A DNA stretch of 47,900 nt from a virus. The DNA is taken from the IMG/VR virus record IMGVR_UViG_3300032431_000013, positions 1 to 47,900 of that record; one strand, 5' to 3'. The notes under the pieces are model-generated. The model was not told the DNA's origin. It saw only the letters and a program-made list of their open reading frames with translations, and did not search any database. Positions 6,339 through 15,275 of this stretch are shown here, in pieces (position 1 is the first letter of the stretch; the number at the start of each line of letters is the position of its first letter). The translations under genes and the position numbers were made by a program.

Positions 6339-6371
6339 GCCTTTACCCGCCATTTGTGTCAATTGTCAGCA

Positions 6372-6620
6372 ATGCGTTTCTTCTTCCTCATCGCTTGGGC
6401 CGGTTGCATGCTGATAGTAGGTTGCGCCCAACCCATCGGCCCCCTAACCCCCGCTGATTTGACGACGGATCAAAGGGAGTGTGTCGCGGCTTCAAGCGCG
6501 GTGGCCTGGGCCGAGTTCGCAATGTGTGAGGCCTACAGCCCGCCAAAGAGAGACGGGGATTGCAGCACACAATCGATCAACGCTCGTGAGTTGGTTCGGC
6601 ATGAGGCTTGCATTCAATGA
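6372..6620 (+). CDS. Small predicted lipoprotein of the lysis region
   Basis: 82 residues from ATG 6372. The start is a typical lipoprotein signal: MRFF, a hydrophobic core, then the lipobox IVGC with Cys at about residue 19. The mature part is about 64 residues with three further Cys, which could form a disulfide, and few other features. It lies just before the endolysin and overlaps the next gene by ATGA. A spanin-type role is possible from position, but it is not Pro-rich like classical Rz1, so this is only inference. The longer frame upstream to 6186 is unlikely. Confidence 0.6.
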   Translation: MRFFFLIAWAGCMLIVGCAQPIGPLTPADLTTDQRECVAASSAVAWAEFAMCEAYSPPKRDGDCSTQSINARELVRHEACIQ

Positions 6621-6796
6621 TTCCGCTCACAATCTGGGGAGTCGCTCGCGAACTCTGGCCCCTTGTGCGGGAGCTGGTAGTAGCTGCAATTTCCGGCCCA
6701 AGCGTGGCTGGGCGTAGACGGGCAGAATTGGCGCTTGTCCGACTCATGGCAAAGGCCGATGAAGTGGCCATGAAAAAACTTCGTGGCGAGCCATGA
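6617..6796 (+). CDS. Small amphipathic protein of the lysis region
   Basis: 59 residues: a hydrophobic N-terminal half (MIPLTIWGVARELWPLVREL then VVAAISG) broken by charged residues, and a basic C-terminal half. It could lie on or in the membrane and might be a small holin, but no clean membrane segment is visible. ATGA overlaps at both ends tie it to the lipoprotein and the endolysin. Confidence 0.5.
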   Translation: MIPLTIWGVARELWPLVRELVVAAISGPSVAGRRRAELALVRLMAKADEVAMKKLRGEP

Positions 6797-7335
6797 AGCA
6801 CCCAAAGGACAGATTTCAGTGGAGCCCGGGTGCCATCGCCATGATCTATTTTTTAGATCCGAGCATGCGCCCTTGCCTACATCGGGGAATTGAGATTCTG
6901 AGTGAGGCGACGGATGGGGTTGATGTGGCTCTCGACCAAACCCTTCGTACGCCACAGCAAGCGGCAGCTAACGCCAAGAGTGGCGCGGGCATCATCAATT
7001 CGATGCACCTTCCCAACTCGCGTGGTCACTCCCGGGCCTTCGACTTTCGAACTGTGGGCAAGAGCCAGGCAGCCCGCTATGCGCTTGGACCCTTGCGTAT
7101 CATTCGAGGCGCAATGCTACAGGCATTTGATGAAGCAAAGGTCATTGTGCGCAGTGGAAGCGATTGGAACTGTAACGGCATCGAAATTGCTTCCGATATG
7201 GCAGAGAGAGGCCAGCGTGTGGATTTGGTCCACATTGAGCTAGTCGAATCTACCCACCACAGATACCAAGCTGCCCTTTCAGCGAGAATTCGAAGGATTG
7301 CGGCACGCCAAACCGGAACACAGTGGCCACTATGA
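6793..7335 (+). CDS. Endolysin, peptidase M15-like (peptidoglycan peptidase)
   Basis: 180 residues with no signal peptide. 'LRTPQQAAANAKSGAG' (51-66), 'SMHLPNSRGHSRAFDF' (70-85) and 'VDLVHIEL' (143-150) match the zinc peptidase family M15 of phage endolysins: His72, Asp84 and His147 as zinc ligands, with Glu149 nearby. The 12-residue His-to-Asp spacing is the longer form known from phage members. The enzyme should cut peptide bonds in the cell wall at the end of infection. Because it lacks a secretion signal, it needs a holin or similar partner; candidates are its neighbours. Confidence 0.85.
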   Translation: MKHPKDRFQWSPGAIAMIYFLDPSMRPCLHRGIEILSEATDGVDVALDQTLRTPQQAAANAKSGAGIINSMHLPNSRGHSRAFDFRTVGKSQAARYALGPLRIIRGAMLQAFDEAKVIVRSGSDWNCNGIEIASDMAERGQRVDLVHIELVESTHHRYQAALSARIRRIAARQTGTQWPL

Positions 7336-7598
7336 AACTCATTCGTGAGGCACTAACCTATTTTAAGCGGCTTTTACGTTCACACGATACGCGGCTAGCC
7401 CGGTTGGAAGCCCACGTTGAGGCCGGGCAACGGGAAACGCAACGTAAACTCGACGTGTTGATTTCCAGAATACCCGCGTTTACCGTCGAAACGGTTCGAG
7501 AACTGGACAATTTGCCAGAAACAGCAGATAGTGTTCGGCGTCATGATGAATGGATCCGGGCCGAACAGGCAAAGCAACGTGGAAAAAATCCTCACTGA
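7332..7598 (+). CDS. Small coiled-coil protein of the lysis region
   Basis: 88 residues, highly charged, with a heptad-like helix (RLARLEAHVEAGQRETQRK). No membrane segment or signal. It is coupled to the endolysin by ATGA. No family recognised; it may assist lysis or belong to the head cluster. Confidence 0.55.
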   Translation: MKLIREALTYFKRLLRSHDTRLARLEAHVEAGQRETQRKLDVLISRIPAFTVETVRELDNLPETADSVRRHDEWIRAEQAKQRGKNPH

Positions 7599-8052
7599 TC
7601 CAGTGCCGGGAATCGATCCAACGGAAGACGCGCTAGAGTTGCGGCGAGAACGCAAGCGCTCTGCTGATGCGTTGCTAGAGCTTGACCAGCTACTACCGGA
7701 TACCCTATTTGACGTTGACGTCGATTTCGACGATGAGACCCAAGCAGGGCAGCCTGGCCGTAGACCCATCACTTTAAGTGGAGCGGAAGACGCTTGCCAA
7801 TTTCCAAACAGCGAGCGGCCCACCACTACAGGCGGAGCAGTAGCTACTGAGGTCAGCAAATCCCTCGTGCGCGTGTTGCGCATCTTTCAAAGTCAGTGGC
7901 TACAGTTCGCTTTGATGGCCATGGTTTTGACCATGACTACCATCATAGTGTTGGCCTGGATTCTCAAAAGCCAAACCACGATTTTGATCGGTGGCAAGCC
8001 TGCAACCCCCGCACAAGTGGAGGAAATCAAGAAGCCGCCATCGGGGGGTTGA
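7579..8052 (+). CDS. Predicted single-pass membrane protein, possible holin
   Basis: 157 residues from GTG 7579, which overlaps the previous gene by 20 bases; upstream starts at 7531-7546 are possible. An acidic N-terminal part (including DVDVDFDDE) is followed by one clear membrane segment (about residues 108-129, LQFALMAMVLTMTTIIVLAW) and a short Pro/Gly-rich tail. Position after the endolysin makes a holin or lysis-control role plausible, but the long N-terminus is unusual and there is no direct evidence. Confidence 0.5.
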   Translation: MEKILTDPVPGIDPTEDALELRRERKRSADALLELDQLLPDTLFDVDVDFDDETQAGQPGRRPITLSGAEDACQFPNSERPTTTGGAVATEVSKSLVRVLRIFQSQWLQFALMAMVLTMTTIIVLAWILKSQTTILIGGKPATPAQVEEIKKPPSGG

Positions 8053-8083
8053 TTGATCTCGTGCCATCGGTCATCTTGTAGGC

Positions 8084-8527
8084 ATGTCCGACGTTGACGA
8101 CGATTTGGCAATGCGGAAAAAGGCCTTTGCGCTCGCATTGTTGAAACAGCCAGGCGTCCCATTTGCGGCCGCTTGTGCAGTAGCCGACACAAGCGAAGAG
8201 CGATTGAAAATCGCGCGTGATTGGCCAACAGATTGTGACGTGCTCCAAGCCATGATCGACTTGGAGGAAGAGGCGCAGCCAACGCGCAATGACGTTTTGC
8301 AATTGAGTTGGGAAAAGTTACAGATGGCAGATGGCCGCGACTTCGCCGCTATCCTCAAAACATACAGCGAGATCAGAGGATGGGACGCAAAGAAAACCGA
8401 GTCAGTAGCAGCTGCTCAGACTAACGTTTTCGTGTTGAGAGAGGCTAACTCTGATGCGGAATGGGAGCGCCATGCAATTGACGAACAACGAACGCTCACT
8501 GCTAGCGGCACTACCGTCGAACACTAA
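8084..8527 (+). CDS. Terminase small subunit (probable)
   Basis: 147 residues. It begins with a helical segment resembling a helix-turn-helix (KKAFALALLKQPGVPFAAACAVADTSEE, split here as residues 12-22 and 23-39), followed by acidic helices. It precedes and overlaps the large terminase gene. Small subunits recognise the packaging start on phage DNA and load the motor. Sequence alone is weak; the call rests mainly on size, the N-terminal DNA-binding-like part and location. Confidence 0.65.
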   Translation: MSDVDDDLAMRKKAFALALLKQPGVPFAAACAVADTSEERLKIARDWPTDCDVLQAMIDLEEEAQPTRNDVLQLSWEKLQMADGRDFAAILKTYSEIRGWDAKKTESVAAAQTNVFVLREANSDAEWERHAIDEQRTLTASGTTVEH

Positions 8528-10016
8528 AGTCATTTGGAAGCCCCTGCAAGGCTCGCAGACGCGGGCACTCGACTCTAGGGCCCGAATCACTCTGTATTGC
8601 GGGACGCGTGGTCCTGGCAAGACTGAAGCCCAGCTAATGCGCTTCTTGAGACATGTTGGCAAGGGCTACGGCTCGCGTTGGATTGGTGTGATCTTCGATC
8701 ACCATTACAAGAATCTGAACGATCTAATCGAGAAGTCTAAGCGCCTGTTTTCTCAATTTAACGACGGCGCTAAATTCCTCAGTTCGAATTCTGATTTGAA
8801 ATGGGTTTGGCCTACAGGTGAGCAGTTGTTATTTCGAGCTGCCGCTAAGCTGCGCGACTATGACGATTACCATGGTCATGAGTACCCATTTATTGGGTGG
8901 AACGAACTAACTAAGTACGCATCGCCCGAACTGTTTCGGAAAATGCTTTCGACGAACCGAGTCACTTGGGAGCGCCCACCAAAAGGACAACTCGGTTGGG
9001 ATGTACCAGACCCACCGTGCGAAGTTTTTGCTACAACTAACAGCTATGGTGTCGGTAGAAATTGGGTCAAACGCGAGTTCATTGATCCAGCACCTTACGG
9101 TAAAATTCAGCGCAAATCGGTAACACTTGATAAACCAGGCTCACCTGGGGTCATGATTAGCGTTGAACTAACACAAGTCGCGCTCTTTGGGTCTTGGAAA
9201 GAAAACCCGTATCTTCCCGCCGAATACATCGCGGAAATGATGCAAGAGCCAAATGAAGCATTGCGTGAATCGTGGGTCAACGGCTCTTGGGATATTGTTG
9301 CAGGTGGCGCATTCGATGACGTGTGGGACCCGCGAGTTCATATTCTGCCACGCTTCAAAATCCCAAAAGGTTGGCGCCTAGATCGAGCATTCGACTGGGG
9401 TTCAACCCACCCATTTTACGTTGGCTGGTTTGCTGAAAGTGATGGGGAGACACAAGCGACCATCGACTTCAATGGTCGCTCGTTTGCATTTTGCCCGCCA
9501 AAAGGCTCACTCGTGTTGTTTGCGGAGTGGTATGGTGCCCACAAGACCAAACACAACGCAGGAACTAAAATGAGTGCTCCCGACATTGCCGCGGGCATAC
9601 GCAAATATGAAAAGGCCATGCTTGAAGTTGGGTGGATTGATGGCAGTGTCTCACCTGGACCGGCCGACGATCAAATTTGGGGAGTGACCCAAAGCGACGA
9701 ACTCACCATCGCGCAGAAATTTAGCGAAGCTGGAGTCGAATGGGAACGGGCACACAAGGGTGTTGCTGGTCGAAAAAACGGCCTCGAACTTGTGCGGGCG
9801 ATGTTCATTGCCGCAAAAAGGCGGGAGGGAAAAGGACTCTGGTTTATGCGGCACTGTCAAGCTAGCATCACCACACTGCCAAGCCTTCCGCGAGACGAGG
9901 ATGACATGGAAGACGTTGACACCGACGCCGAAGATCATCCGTACGACGCAATTCGATATCGTGTGGTTTCCTCGACTCAAAAAGTCACCAAATCCCCAAC
10001 CGTTCAATTTTTTTAA
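8472..10016 (+). CDS. Terminase large subunit (DNA packaging ATPase/nuclease)
   Basis: 514 residues from ATG 8472. Walker A is 'CGTRGPGKTE' (43-52). The Walker B-like segment is 'YPFIGWNELTKY' (138-149), with Asn where Asp is usual before the catalytic Glu145. 'RAFDWGSTHPFYVGW' (about residue 303 on) fits the first metal-binding Asp of the RNase H-like nuclease, with acidic residues near the end (DTDAEDHPYDAIRY) as later ligands. The protein drives DNA into the procapsid and cuts it. It overlaps the small subunit gene by 56 bases in another frame; GGGAGCG before the ATG supports the start. Confidence 0.92.
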   Translation: MQLTNNERSLLAALPSNTKVIWKPLQGSQTRALDSRARITLYCGTRGPGKTEAQLMRFLRHVGKGYGSRWIGVIFDHHYKNLNDLIEKSKRLFSQFNDGAKFLSSNSDLKWVWPTGEQLLFRAAAKLRDYDDYHGHEYPFIGWNELTKYASPELFRKMLSTNRVTWERPPKGQLGWDVPDPPCEVFATTNSYGVGRNWVKREFIDPAPYGKIQRKSVTLDKPGSPGVMISVELTQVALFGSWKENPYLPAEYIAEMMQEPNEALRESWVNGSWDIVAGGAFDDVWDPRVHILPRFKIPKGWRLDRAFDWGSTHPFYVGWFAESDGETQATIDFNGRSFAFCPPKGSLVLFAEWYGAHKTKHNAGTKMSAPDIAAGIRKYEKAMLEVGWIDGSVSPGPADDQIWGVTQSDELTIAQKFSEAGVEWERAHKGVAGRKNGLELVRAMFIAAKRREGKGLWFMRHCQASITTLPSLPRDEDDMEDVDTDAEDHPYDAIRYRVVSSTQKVTKSPTVQFF

Positions 10017-10025
10017 GGTCCACAA

Positions 10026-11636
10026 ATGCCTACAGGAGTGAAGTTTACCCGACCCGAAGTGGACCGGTTACTTGGACAGTACCAACTGATTCGCGATGCA
10101 ATTGCAGGCGAAGCGACGGTCAAAGAGTGGGGGGAAACCTATCTGCCTGATCCCTCGCCGTATGCTTGCGATTCGACCCAAAAAACTTGGAGGTATAAGG
10201 GATATAAACAGCGCGCTGTTTTTTACAACGCCACTCGTCGAACGAAGGCGGGCCTAGTTGGCCAGGTTTTCACGAAGGACCCTGAAAATACATTCGAGGG
10301 TTTGGATCAAGTCAAATTGAGCGCGAGCGGGGACGGCGTTACGCTGGTTCAGCAAGCCAAGCTCGCGGTTGAGCAGGTGCTTTGCTACTCGCGAGCTGGG
10401 TTGCTTGTGGATTTTCCGTCGCAAGAGTCCCAAACATTTACGCGAGCCGATGAAATGGAGGGGCGTCTCCGGCCCACAATCACGCTGTATGAGGCGAGAG
10501 ACATTCGCAACTGGAAGACCCGCGAGGAAGGGGCCGAAGACGTGGTGACCCTTGTGGTGCTCAAAGAACGTCATCAAGTTCCAGCCACGGATGACCCTGA
10601 ATTTTCGACCGTTCTTGTGGTCAAATTTCGAGTGCTCCGATTGACTGATACCGGAGTAATTCAGCAACTATGGGGGCCTGTAGAACCGCCTTCTTCGCTA
10701 TCGTCACAAGCGCGAGTTGAGCCAAACGAACTTTCGTCATACACGCCTGAAACGAGTGTCAGGATGACTGACAAGTCCGGTGCACCCCTGAAGCGAATTC
10801 CGTTCAAATTCATTGGTCTAACCAGCAACGGAATTGAAGTCGAAGACCCTGCATTTTACGATTTGGCGTCACTCAATATGGCCCACTATCGCAACTCGGC
10901 AGATTACGAAGAATGCTGTTTCATCGTCGGTCAACCCACTCTTTTCGGGTCCGGATTTTCGGATGCGTGGTTGGAAAAGAACGGAAATAAGATCCAGTTC
11001 GGCTCTCGTGTGGGCATCTTTGGGCCAGCTGGCTCCACTCTTGAAATCTTGCAAGCTGAAGCCAATATTATGTTGAAAGAAGCGCTCGATCAGAAAGAGT
11101 CGCAAATGGTTGCGCTTGGAGCAAAATTAATTGAGCAAGGCGCCACTGGTGACAAGACGGCGACGGAAGCCAAAATCGAAGCAACCGCAGATGGGTCTGT
11201 TTTGCAGAGTGCCGCCCGCAACGTTTCCGCAGCTTACCAGTGGGCGCTAACGCTCTGTCAGGAGCTTTTTGGCGTGGTCCCTGAGGTAGCGCCCGAGAAA
11301 GAGGCAAAGCCTTCCAGCACTGACGACAAGGAGAATACCGACGAAAAAGAACCTGAGCAAAAAGAAGCCATCTTCAAACTGAACGACGATTTCGACATTT
11401 CGAAAATGAGTGCACAAGAGCGCTCGGAAGTGCTGAAAGCGTGGCAAGCTGACGGGCTCAGCTGGACCGAAGTTCGATCGCTGTATCGTCGCATGGGTTG
11501 GGCCACGCAAGACGACGAAGAGGCGAAGAAAGAGATTGAGGAGCAGGCGGCAAAGGCGACGGAAAACGAAGTTAACGCAGCGGGCGAGCTTGCACGAGTA
11601 ACGGCGGAAAATGCTCCAGAACCAAAGAGCCCTTGA
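10026..11636 (+). CDS. Portal protein (DUF4055-like)
   Basis: 536 residues. The N-terminal part (YKQRAVFYNATRRTKAGLV, residues 60-78; VFTKDPENTF; then RAGLLVDFP and RPTITLYEARDIRNW) matches the DUF4055 portal family. A dodecameric portal forms the DNA entry at one capsid vertex. The C-terminal 100 residues are highly charged (KPSSTDDKENTDEKEPEQKE) and probably flexible. AAGGTCCACAA gives a ribosome binding site. It sits between terminase and the Mu gpF-like gene, the usual order. Confidence 0.88.
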   Translation: MPTGVKFTRPEVDRLLGQYQLIRDAIAGEATVKEWGETYLPDPSPYACDSTQKTWRYKGYKQRAVFYNATRRTKAGLVGQVFTKDPENTFEGLDQVKLSASGDGVTLVQQAKLAVEQVLCYSRAGLLVDFPSQESQTFTRADEMEGRLRPTITLYEARDIRNWKTREEGAEDVVTLVVLKERHQVPATDDPEFSTVLVVKFRVLRLTDTGVIQQLWGPVEPPSSLSSQARVEPNELSSYTPETSVRMTDKSGAPLKRIPFKFIGLTSNGIEVEDPAFYDLASLNMAHYRNSADYEECCFIVGQPTLFGSGFSDAWLEKNGNKIQFGSRVGIFGPAGSTLEILQAEANIMLKEALDQKESQMVALGAKLIEQGATGDKTATEAKIEATADGSVLQSAARNVSAAYQWALTLCQELFGVVPEVAPEKEAKPSSTDDKENTDEKEPEQKEAIFKLNDDFDISKMSAQERSEVLKAWQADGLSWTEVRSLYRRMGWATQDDEEAKKEIEEQAAKATENEVNAAGELARVTAENAPEPKSP

Positions 11637-12549
11637 TCTAGTCATCGCTAAGGCTTTGCTCGCAAGACGGGCAGAGTTGGGCATTGAACGAGACGCTGAA
11701 ATTCAGCTAGCTAGCTATTTGCGCCGAGTGCTCGAATCGCTGAAAGGTCGCGTCATGCGCTCGGATTTCAGCAACATGAGCAAGGGCGAGCTGCGCTCAA
11801 TTATGGTCGAATTTCGAGCTAACGAAATGAAGGCTCGTCCTGAATTTGCCGCAGCATTGCTCGCCTTACTCATCGGGTTTGGGGTTCGTGAGGTTGCGCT
11901 ACAGCGCGCGCTGTGGACTTGGGCGGGCAAGGCCAAACCGAACCCCTTGATCGTCCTAGCGCCAGAAGAGGCCGATTCCGCTTGGGTGAAATCGGCAACC
12001 CTAACAACCATCACAGGTGATGGTCTTGTGGTCGGTGACTTGATGCATGGGTTTTTTGGCGGAGTGGTTGCTGGGGTGTCCAAAACACTTCGCGCGGGTA
12101 TGGCGACCAATCAACCATCTGGTGAGATTGTGGCGGCTCTCAGCAAAACAGGGAGCACTTCGGGTAGGTTAGGGGCTTTCATTTCCACGGCCCTAGTTGC
12201 AGCTGCGGCAGCTGCATTCGTGCGATTTGCAGGACGGGCAGCACCACGTTATATTTGGGTGAGTGTTCTCGATTCTGGCACCACGGATATTTGTCGGAGT
12301 TTGGACGCAAAAACTTTCGAGGTTGGCAAGGGCCCCAAACCCCCGATGCATGTTCGTTGTCGATCGACAACTGCACCCTACACAGCACAAGATACGCCTG
12401 CAAAAGTAGGATTGATTTCTAAATGGTTACTAAACCAGGGTCAGAGGGAACGCTTGGCTATGGTTGCCGCAAGCGCACTCACTTTCGACCAATATCAAAG
12501 AGAGTTGATTCGATATGCTGAAAAAAACATTGACGAAAGCCGGATTTAA
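11611..12549 (+). CDS. Mu gpF-like minor head protein
   Basis: 312 residues. The C-terminal third carries the hallmark of the family: 'WVSVLDSGTTDICRSLDAKTF' (split; about residues 216-236), then 'PPMHVRCRSTT' (about 247-257), that is a Cys and a P-x-H-x-x-C-R motif that may bind metal. A hydrophobic Ala-rich stretch lies just before. These proteins join the head near the portal and aid morphogenesis. It overlaps the portal gene by 26 bases and the next gene by 35 bases. Confidence 0.85.
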   Translation: MLQNQRALDLVIAKALLARRAELGIERDAEIQLASYLRRVLESLKGRVMRSDFSNMSKGELRSIMVEFRANEMKARPEFAAALLALLIGFGVREVALQRALWTWAGKAKPNPLIVLAPEEADSAWVKSATLTTITGDGLVVGDLMHGFFGGVVAGVSKTLRAGMATNQPSGEIVAALSKTGSTSGRLGAFISTALVAAAAAAFVRFAGRAAPRYIWVSVLDSGTTDICRSLDAKTFEVGKGPKPPMHVRCRSTTAPYTAQDTPAKVGLISKWLLNQGQRERLAMVAASALTFDQYQRELIRYAEKNIDESRI

Positions 12550-13261
12550 GAAACTTGATGAATCTCTACACGCGCTCTACCTGGAAAAGGACGGGGCGTA
12601 TGTGCTGGATCTAGAAGGTGCGGAGGATGAGGAATCCCAAGCGGCGGCCTTGACGCGCTCGCTTGAAGCCGAGCGGAAGCGCGCAAGTGAACTAGCGGCA
12701 AAGCTCAAAACCCGCGAGGATGCCGACGACGAAGCCCAGCAAAAGCTGGATTCGAAAAAGGGGGACGTCGACGCTTTGGAAAAGAGCTACAAGACCAAGA
12801 TCGAAAAAGCAGATCTTGCCCACAAGGCTGAAATCACTCGGTACAAGAGCGCCATTTCCAAAAGCATGATTGAAGCCGAGGTCGGCAAACTTGCAGGTGA
12901 GTTCGTTTCGCAGAAGGCGGGAGAGGCCTTGCTTCGTGGTCGTTTTGCAGTCGATTTCGAAGAAAGTGCAGAGGGCGATTTGAAGCCCGCGCTTCGGGTG
13001 CTTGACGAACACGGGAAACCCACAGCAAGTAGTGTTTCGGACCTGCGAAAGGAGTTCTTGACGAATAAGGAATTTTCAGCAATCCTTAAACCCGACTCCA
13101 AGGCTTCCGGTGGTGGCAGTGGTTCAGGCGGTTCGGTGGACCGTCTGAAGAATTCCGAACATAACCAGAAACCGCTTTTCGAGCGTTCGCTCGATGAGCA
13201 AGTAGCGCACCTGCAATCTATGCGTGACGCGCGAGGAGAAATGACCAATGGCACTCAGTGA
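12515..13261 (+). CDS. Capsid scaffolding-like protein
   Basis: 248 residues. A short N-terminal domain is followed by a long charged coiled-coil region (about 45-115), then a compact segment and a Gly/Ser linker (GGGSGSGGS) before a short C-terminal tail. This layout and the position directly before the major capsid gene are those of phage scaffolding proteins, which shape the procapsid and are then lost. No protease motif is seen. Confidence 0.75.
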   Translation: MLKKTLTKAGFKKLDESLHALYLEKDGAYVLDLEGAEDEESQAAALTRSLEAERKRASELAAKLKTREDADDEAQQKLDSKKGDVDALEKSYKTKIEKADLAHKAEITRYKSAISKSMIEAEVGKLAGEFVSQKAGEALLRGRFAVDFEESAEGDLKPALRVLDEHGKPTASSVSDLRKEFLTNKEFSAILKPDSKASGGGSGSGGSVDRLKNSEHNQKPLFERSLDEQVAHLQSMRDARGEMTNGTQ

Positions 13262-14231
13262 TCTAAGAGTTTACCACGACGAAGCATACGGATATTCCAC
13301 GGAACTACTGAACGAGCGCGTTCAGGTTTTCAACGCAGCCACGAATAACGGCATTATGCTCGATGTTCCGCGTGCTGGGGCGAACAACGGTTCCTTCAAT
13401 ACCCGTAGTTTTTGGAATAAGGTTACGACGACCAGGCGCCGCAATGCATTTGCGATGACTGCAATTTCGGACCAGGTCATGACGATGAATGATATGTCGA
13501 CGGTCAAGATTGCCGCCGGAACGCCCCGTGTGTTGTATGAGAAGGGCGATATTGATTGGATGACTGGCGGTTCTGGTGATCGCGATGCGGCTCTTGTTGC
13601 GTTTGCTCAGCAACTCGCAATTGATCGATTTGCGGACATGCTTTCACGTGGCATTGCTGCATACACGGCAGCCGTAACAGCGGTAGCCACGAACTTTCTC
13701 AACGTTTCTGCGCTCACTCTTGGAAATGAGCTTTTTAGCCCGCGAAGTGCGCTTACTGCAAAGCAGCGACTGGGCGATGCTCAAACCCGCGTGGTTGCAT
13801 GGTTGGTAAACTCTAAGCAATACAACGATTTTCTCTTGGGTAATTTGACCAACCCCGGAACGTTGTTTACTTGGGAGACGGTTAACGTTGTTCGTGACGT
13901 AACCGGAACGCCTATTATTATTACCGATTTGCTGCCTATGGTTGCTGGCTCGCCCAACACCTACAATGCAATTGGTTTGACGTCGGGCGCTATTGTGATT
14001 CAACAGAACGCAGATTACCAGTCGACCGCAGTTGATATTACGGGACTTGAGCAAATCCGCACGGCCTTCCAAGCCCAGTGGAGTTACAACTTGGGTATTA
14101 AGGGGTTCACTTGGGATAGGGTCAACGGCGGACCTTCCCCGACCAATGCCGCCATTGCTACGGCAACCAACTGGGATAGGGTCTCGACGGATTTCAAGGA
14201 TTTGGCCGGAGTTGTACTCCGTACTCAGTAA
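13248..14231 (+). CDS. Major capsid protein
   Basis: 327 residues. The tail end 'LGIKGFTWDRVNGGPSPTNA' and 'TATNWDRVSTDFKDLAGVV' is typical of a family of siphovirus coat proteins with an HK97-type fold. The protein forms the capsid shell. GAGGAG before ATG 13248 is a strong ribosome binding site. A strong terminator follows, as often after coat genes. No N-terminal delta domain is obvious, in agreement with a separate scaffold gene. Confidence 0.85.
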   Translation: MALSDLRVYHDEAYGYSTELLNERVQVFNAATNNGIMLDVPRAGANNGSFNTRSFWNKVTTTRRRNAFAMTAISDQVMTMNDMSTVKIAAGTPRVLYEKGDIDWMTGGSGDRDAALVAFAQQLAIDRFADMLSRGIAAYTAAVTAVATNFLNVSALTLGNELFSPRSALTAKQRLGDAQTRVVAWLVNSKQYNDFLLGNLTNPGTLFTWETVNVVRDVTGTPIIITDLLPMVAGSPNTYNAIGLTSGAIVIQQNADYQSTAVDITGLEQIRTAFQAQWSYNLGIKGFTWDRVNGGPSPTNAAIATATNWDRVSTDFKDLAGVVLRTQ

Positions 14232-14248
14232 GTGGAGTAGCGTCTAGC

Positions 14249-14280
14249 AAAGAGGCCGACTAAACGCGGCCTCTTTTCCT
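14249..14280 (+). terminator. Terminator after the major capsid gene
   Basis: AAAGAGGCCG (14249-14258) pairs perfectly with CGGCCTCTTT (14267-14276) around an eight-base loop, with TTTTCCTT partly in the stem. It probably lowers read-through from the capsid gene into the connector and tail genes. Confidence 0.85.
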
Positions 14281-14307
14281 TAAAACCCCTAAAGCGAGAT
14301 TTTGAAA

Positions 14308-14730
14308 ATGGCACTAAGTAGCAATCCTACCAATTTGAGCATTCTTTATTTTATCAAACAAATGGTACCGACGAAGGAAGAGGCGTTCTCAATCGCAGAA
14401 CTCGACTTCCCCGTCAAAGTTCGCAACGCAGCCGCTAGCGCCGGAGAGACCCCCGAACCGTGTGACGGTGTCATGGGCGCGGTACCCATCGAATACGAGG
14501 GTTTTCCTCACGGCCCAAGCGCCATTTCGGAAGACAAGAAAAATCGCAAAGCCAAGATCAAGGCGATGCGTGAAGACACGGAATCCTTCGAACTTGGTGC
14601 TGTGGAAAAGGCACTGAGTGACGATCGCGAAATCGAGCGAAGCCGTGTTCTTGGCGAAGAAGTTGAGCGCCAGAAGAAGGGCAAGAAGGGCGATGCGCCG
14701 CTTCCCCCTTGGGATCCAAATCAGGGCTAA
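14308..14730 (+). CDS. Hypothetical protein after the coat gene
   Basis: 140 residues from ATG 14308. A hydrophobic start (NLSILYFIKQMV) is followed by a mixed region and a long charged helix, ending in a Lys/Pro-rich tail (KKGKKGDAPLPPWDPNQG). Position between coat and connector genes suggests a structural or assembly role. I do not recognise its family. Confidence 0.6.
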   Translation: MALSSNPTNLSILYFIKQMVPTKEEAFSIAELDFPVKVRNAAASAGETPEPCDGVMGAVPIEYEGFPHGPSAISEDKKNRKAKIKAMREDTESFELGAVEKALSDDREIERSRVLGEEVERQKKGKKGDAPLPPWDPNQG

Positions 14731-14753
14731 ACCTGTAGGCACGAAAGACAGCA

Positions 14754-15275
14754 ATGCCGACGATCATCATTGAAGACGGAACTGGAATAGCAAACGCCAA
14801 CTCGTACGTTAGCGTTGCAGAACTTCGTGTTTTCGCTGATGGTCGCGGCGAGTTGCTTTCGATAGATAATGACGTAGTAGCCCGATTGTTGATTCAGGCA
14901 AGTGATTGGATTCAAGCGCAAGAGGCCATGGGGCTTTTGATTGGTGAGCGCGCGCACGACTTGCAAGCTTTGGCATTTCCTAGGAAATGGTCTGTGTATT
15001 GTGAGTCTGCTTATCCGTTGCTTGATGGTAATGTGGTACCCATCAACATTAAAACCACTCAGAGTTTCTTGGCGTTAAGTGCCGCTCGTGGCCTTTCCCT
15101 CATGCCTGATTTCGTGTCAACCGACTCGATCAAGCGCGAGAAGGTGGGCCCGCTAGAAACCGAATATTTTCAGAGTTCGATGGTTGGGCCTAGTTTAACT
15201 GCGGCCGAATCGTTCTTCTCATATTTTCTGAAGTCTCTTCAAACCGGTGGATCAATTCGAGTTGATCGGGCATAA
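14754..15275 (+). CDS. DnaT-like-domain protein, probable head-tail adaptor
   Basis: 173 residues. 'IIEDGTGIANANSYVSVAEL' at the start and 'LQALAFPRKW' (about 72-81) match the phage family annotated as putative DnaT-like ssDNA-binding domain. Despite that name, in this gene order (after the coat, before tail genes) it most likely acts as a head-tail connector (gp6-like adaptor). The stop and the next start share bases (TAATG). Confidence 0.75.
   Translation: MPTIIIEDGTGIANANSYVSVAELRVFADGRGELLSIDNDVVARLLIQASDWIQAQEAMGLLIGERAHDLQALAFPRKWSVYCESAYPLLDGNVVPINIKTTQSFLALSAARGLSLMPDFVSTDSIKREKVGPLETEYFQSSMVGPSLTAAESFFSYFLKSLQTGGSIRVDRA

Noticed and set aside
6186-6371. Longer start for the lipoprotein frame
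   Set aside because: The upstream part has no lipoprotein logic and covers the UUCG hairpin; the signal sequence begins exactly at ATG 6372.
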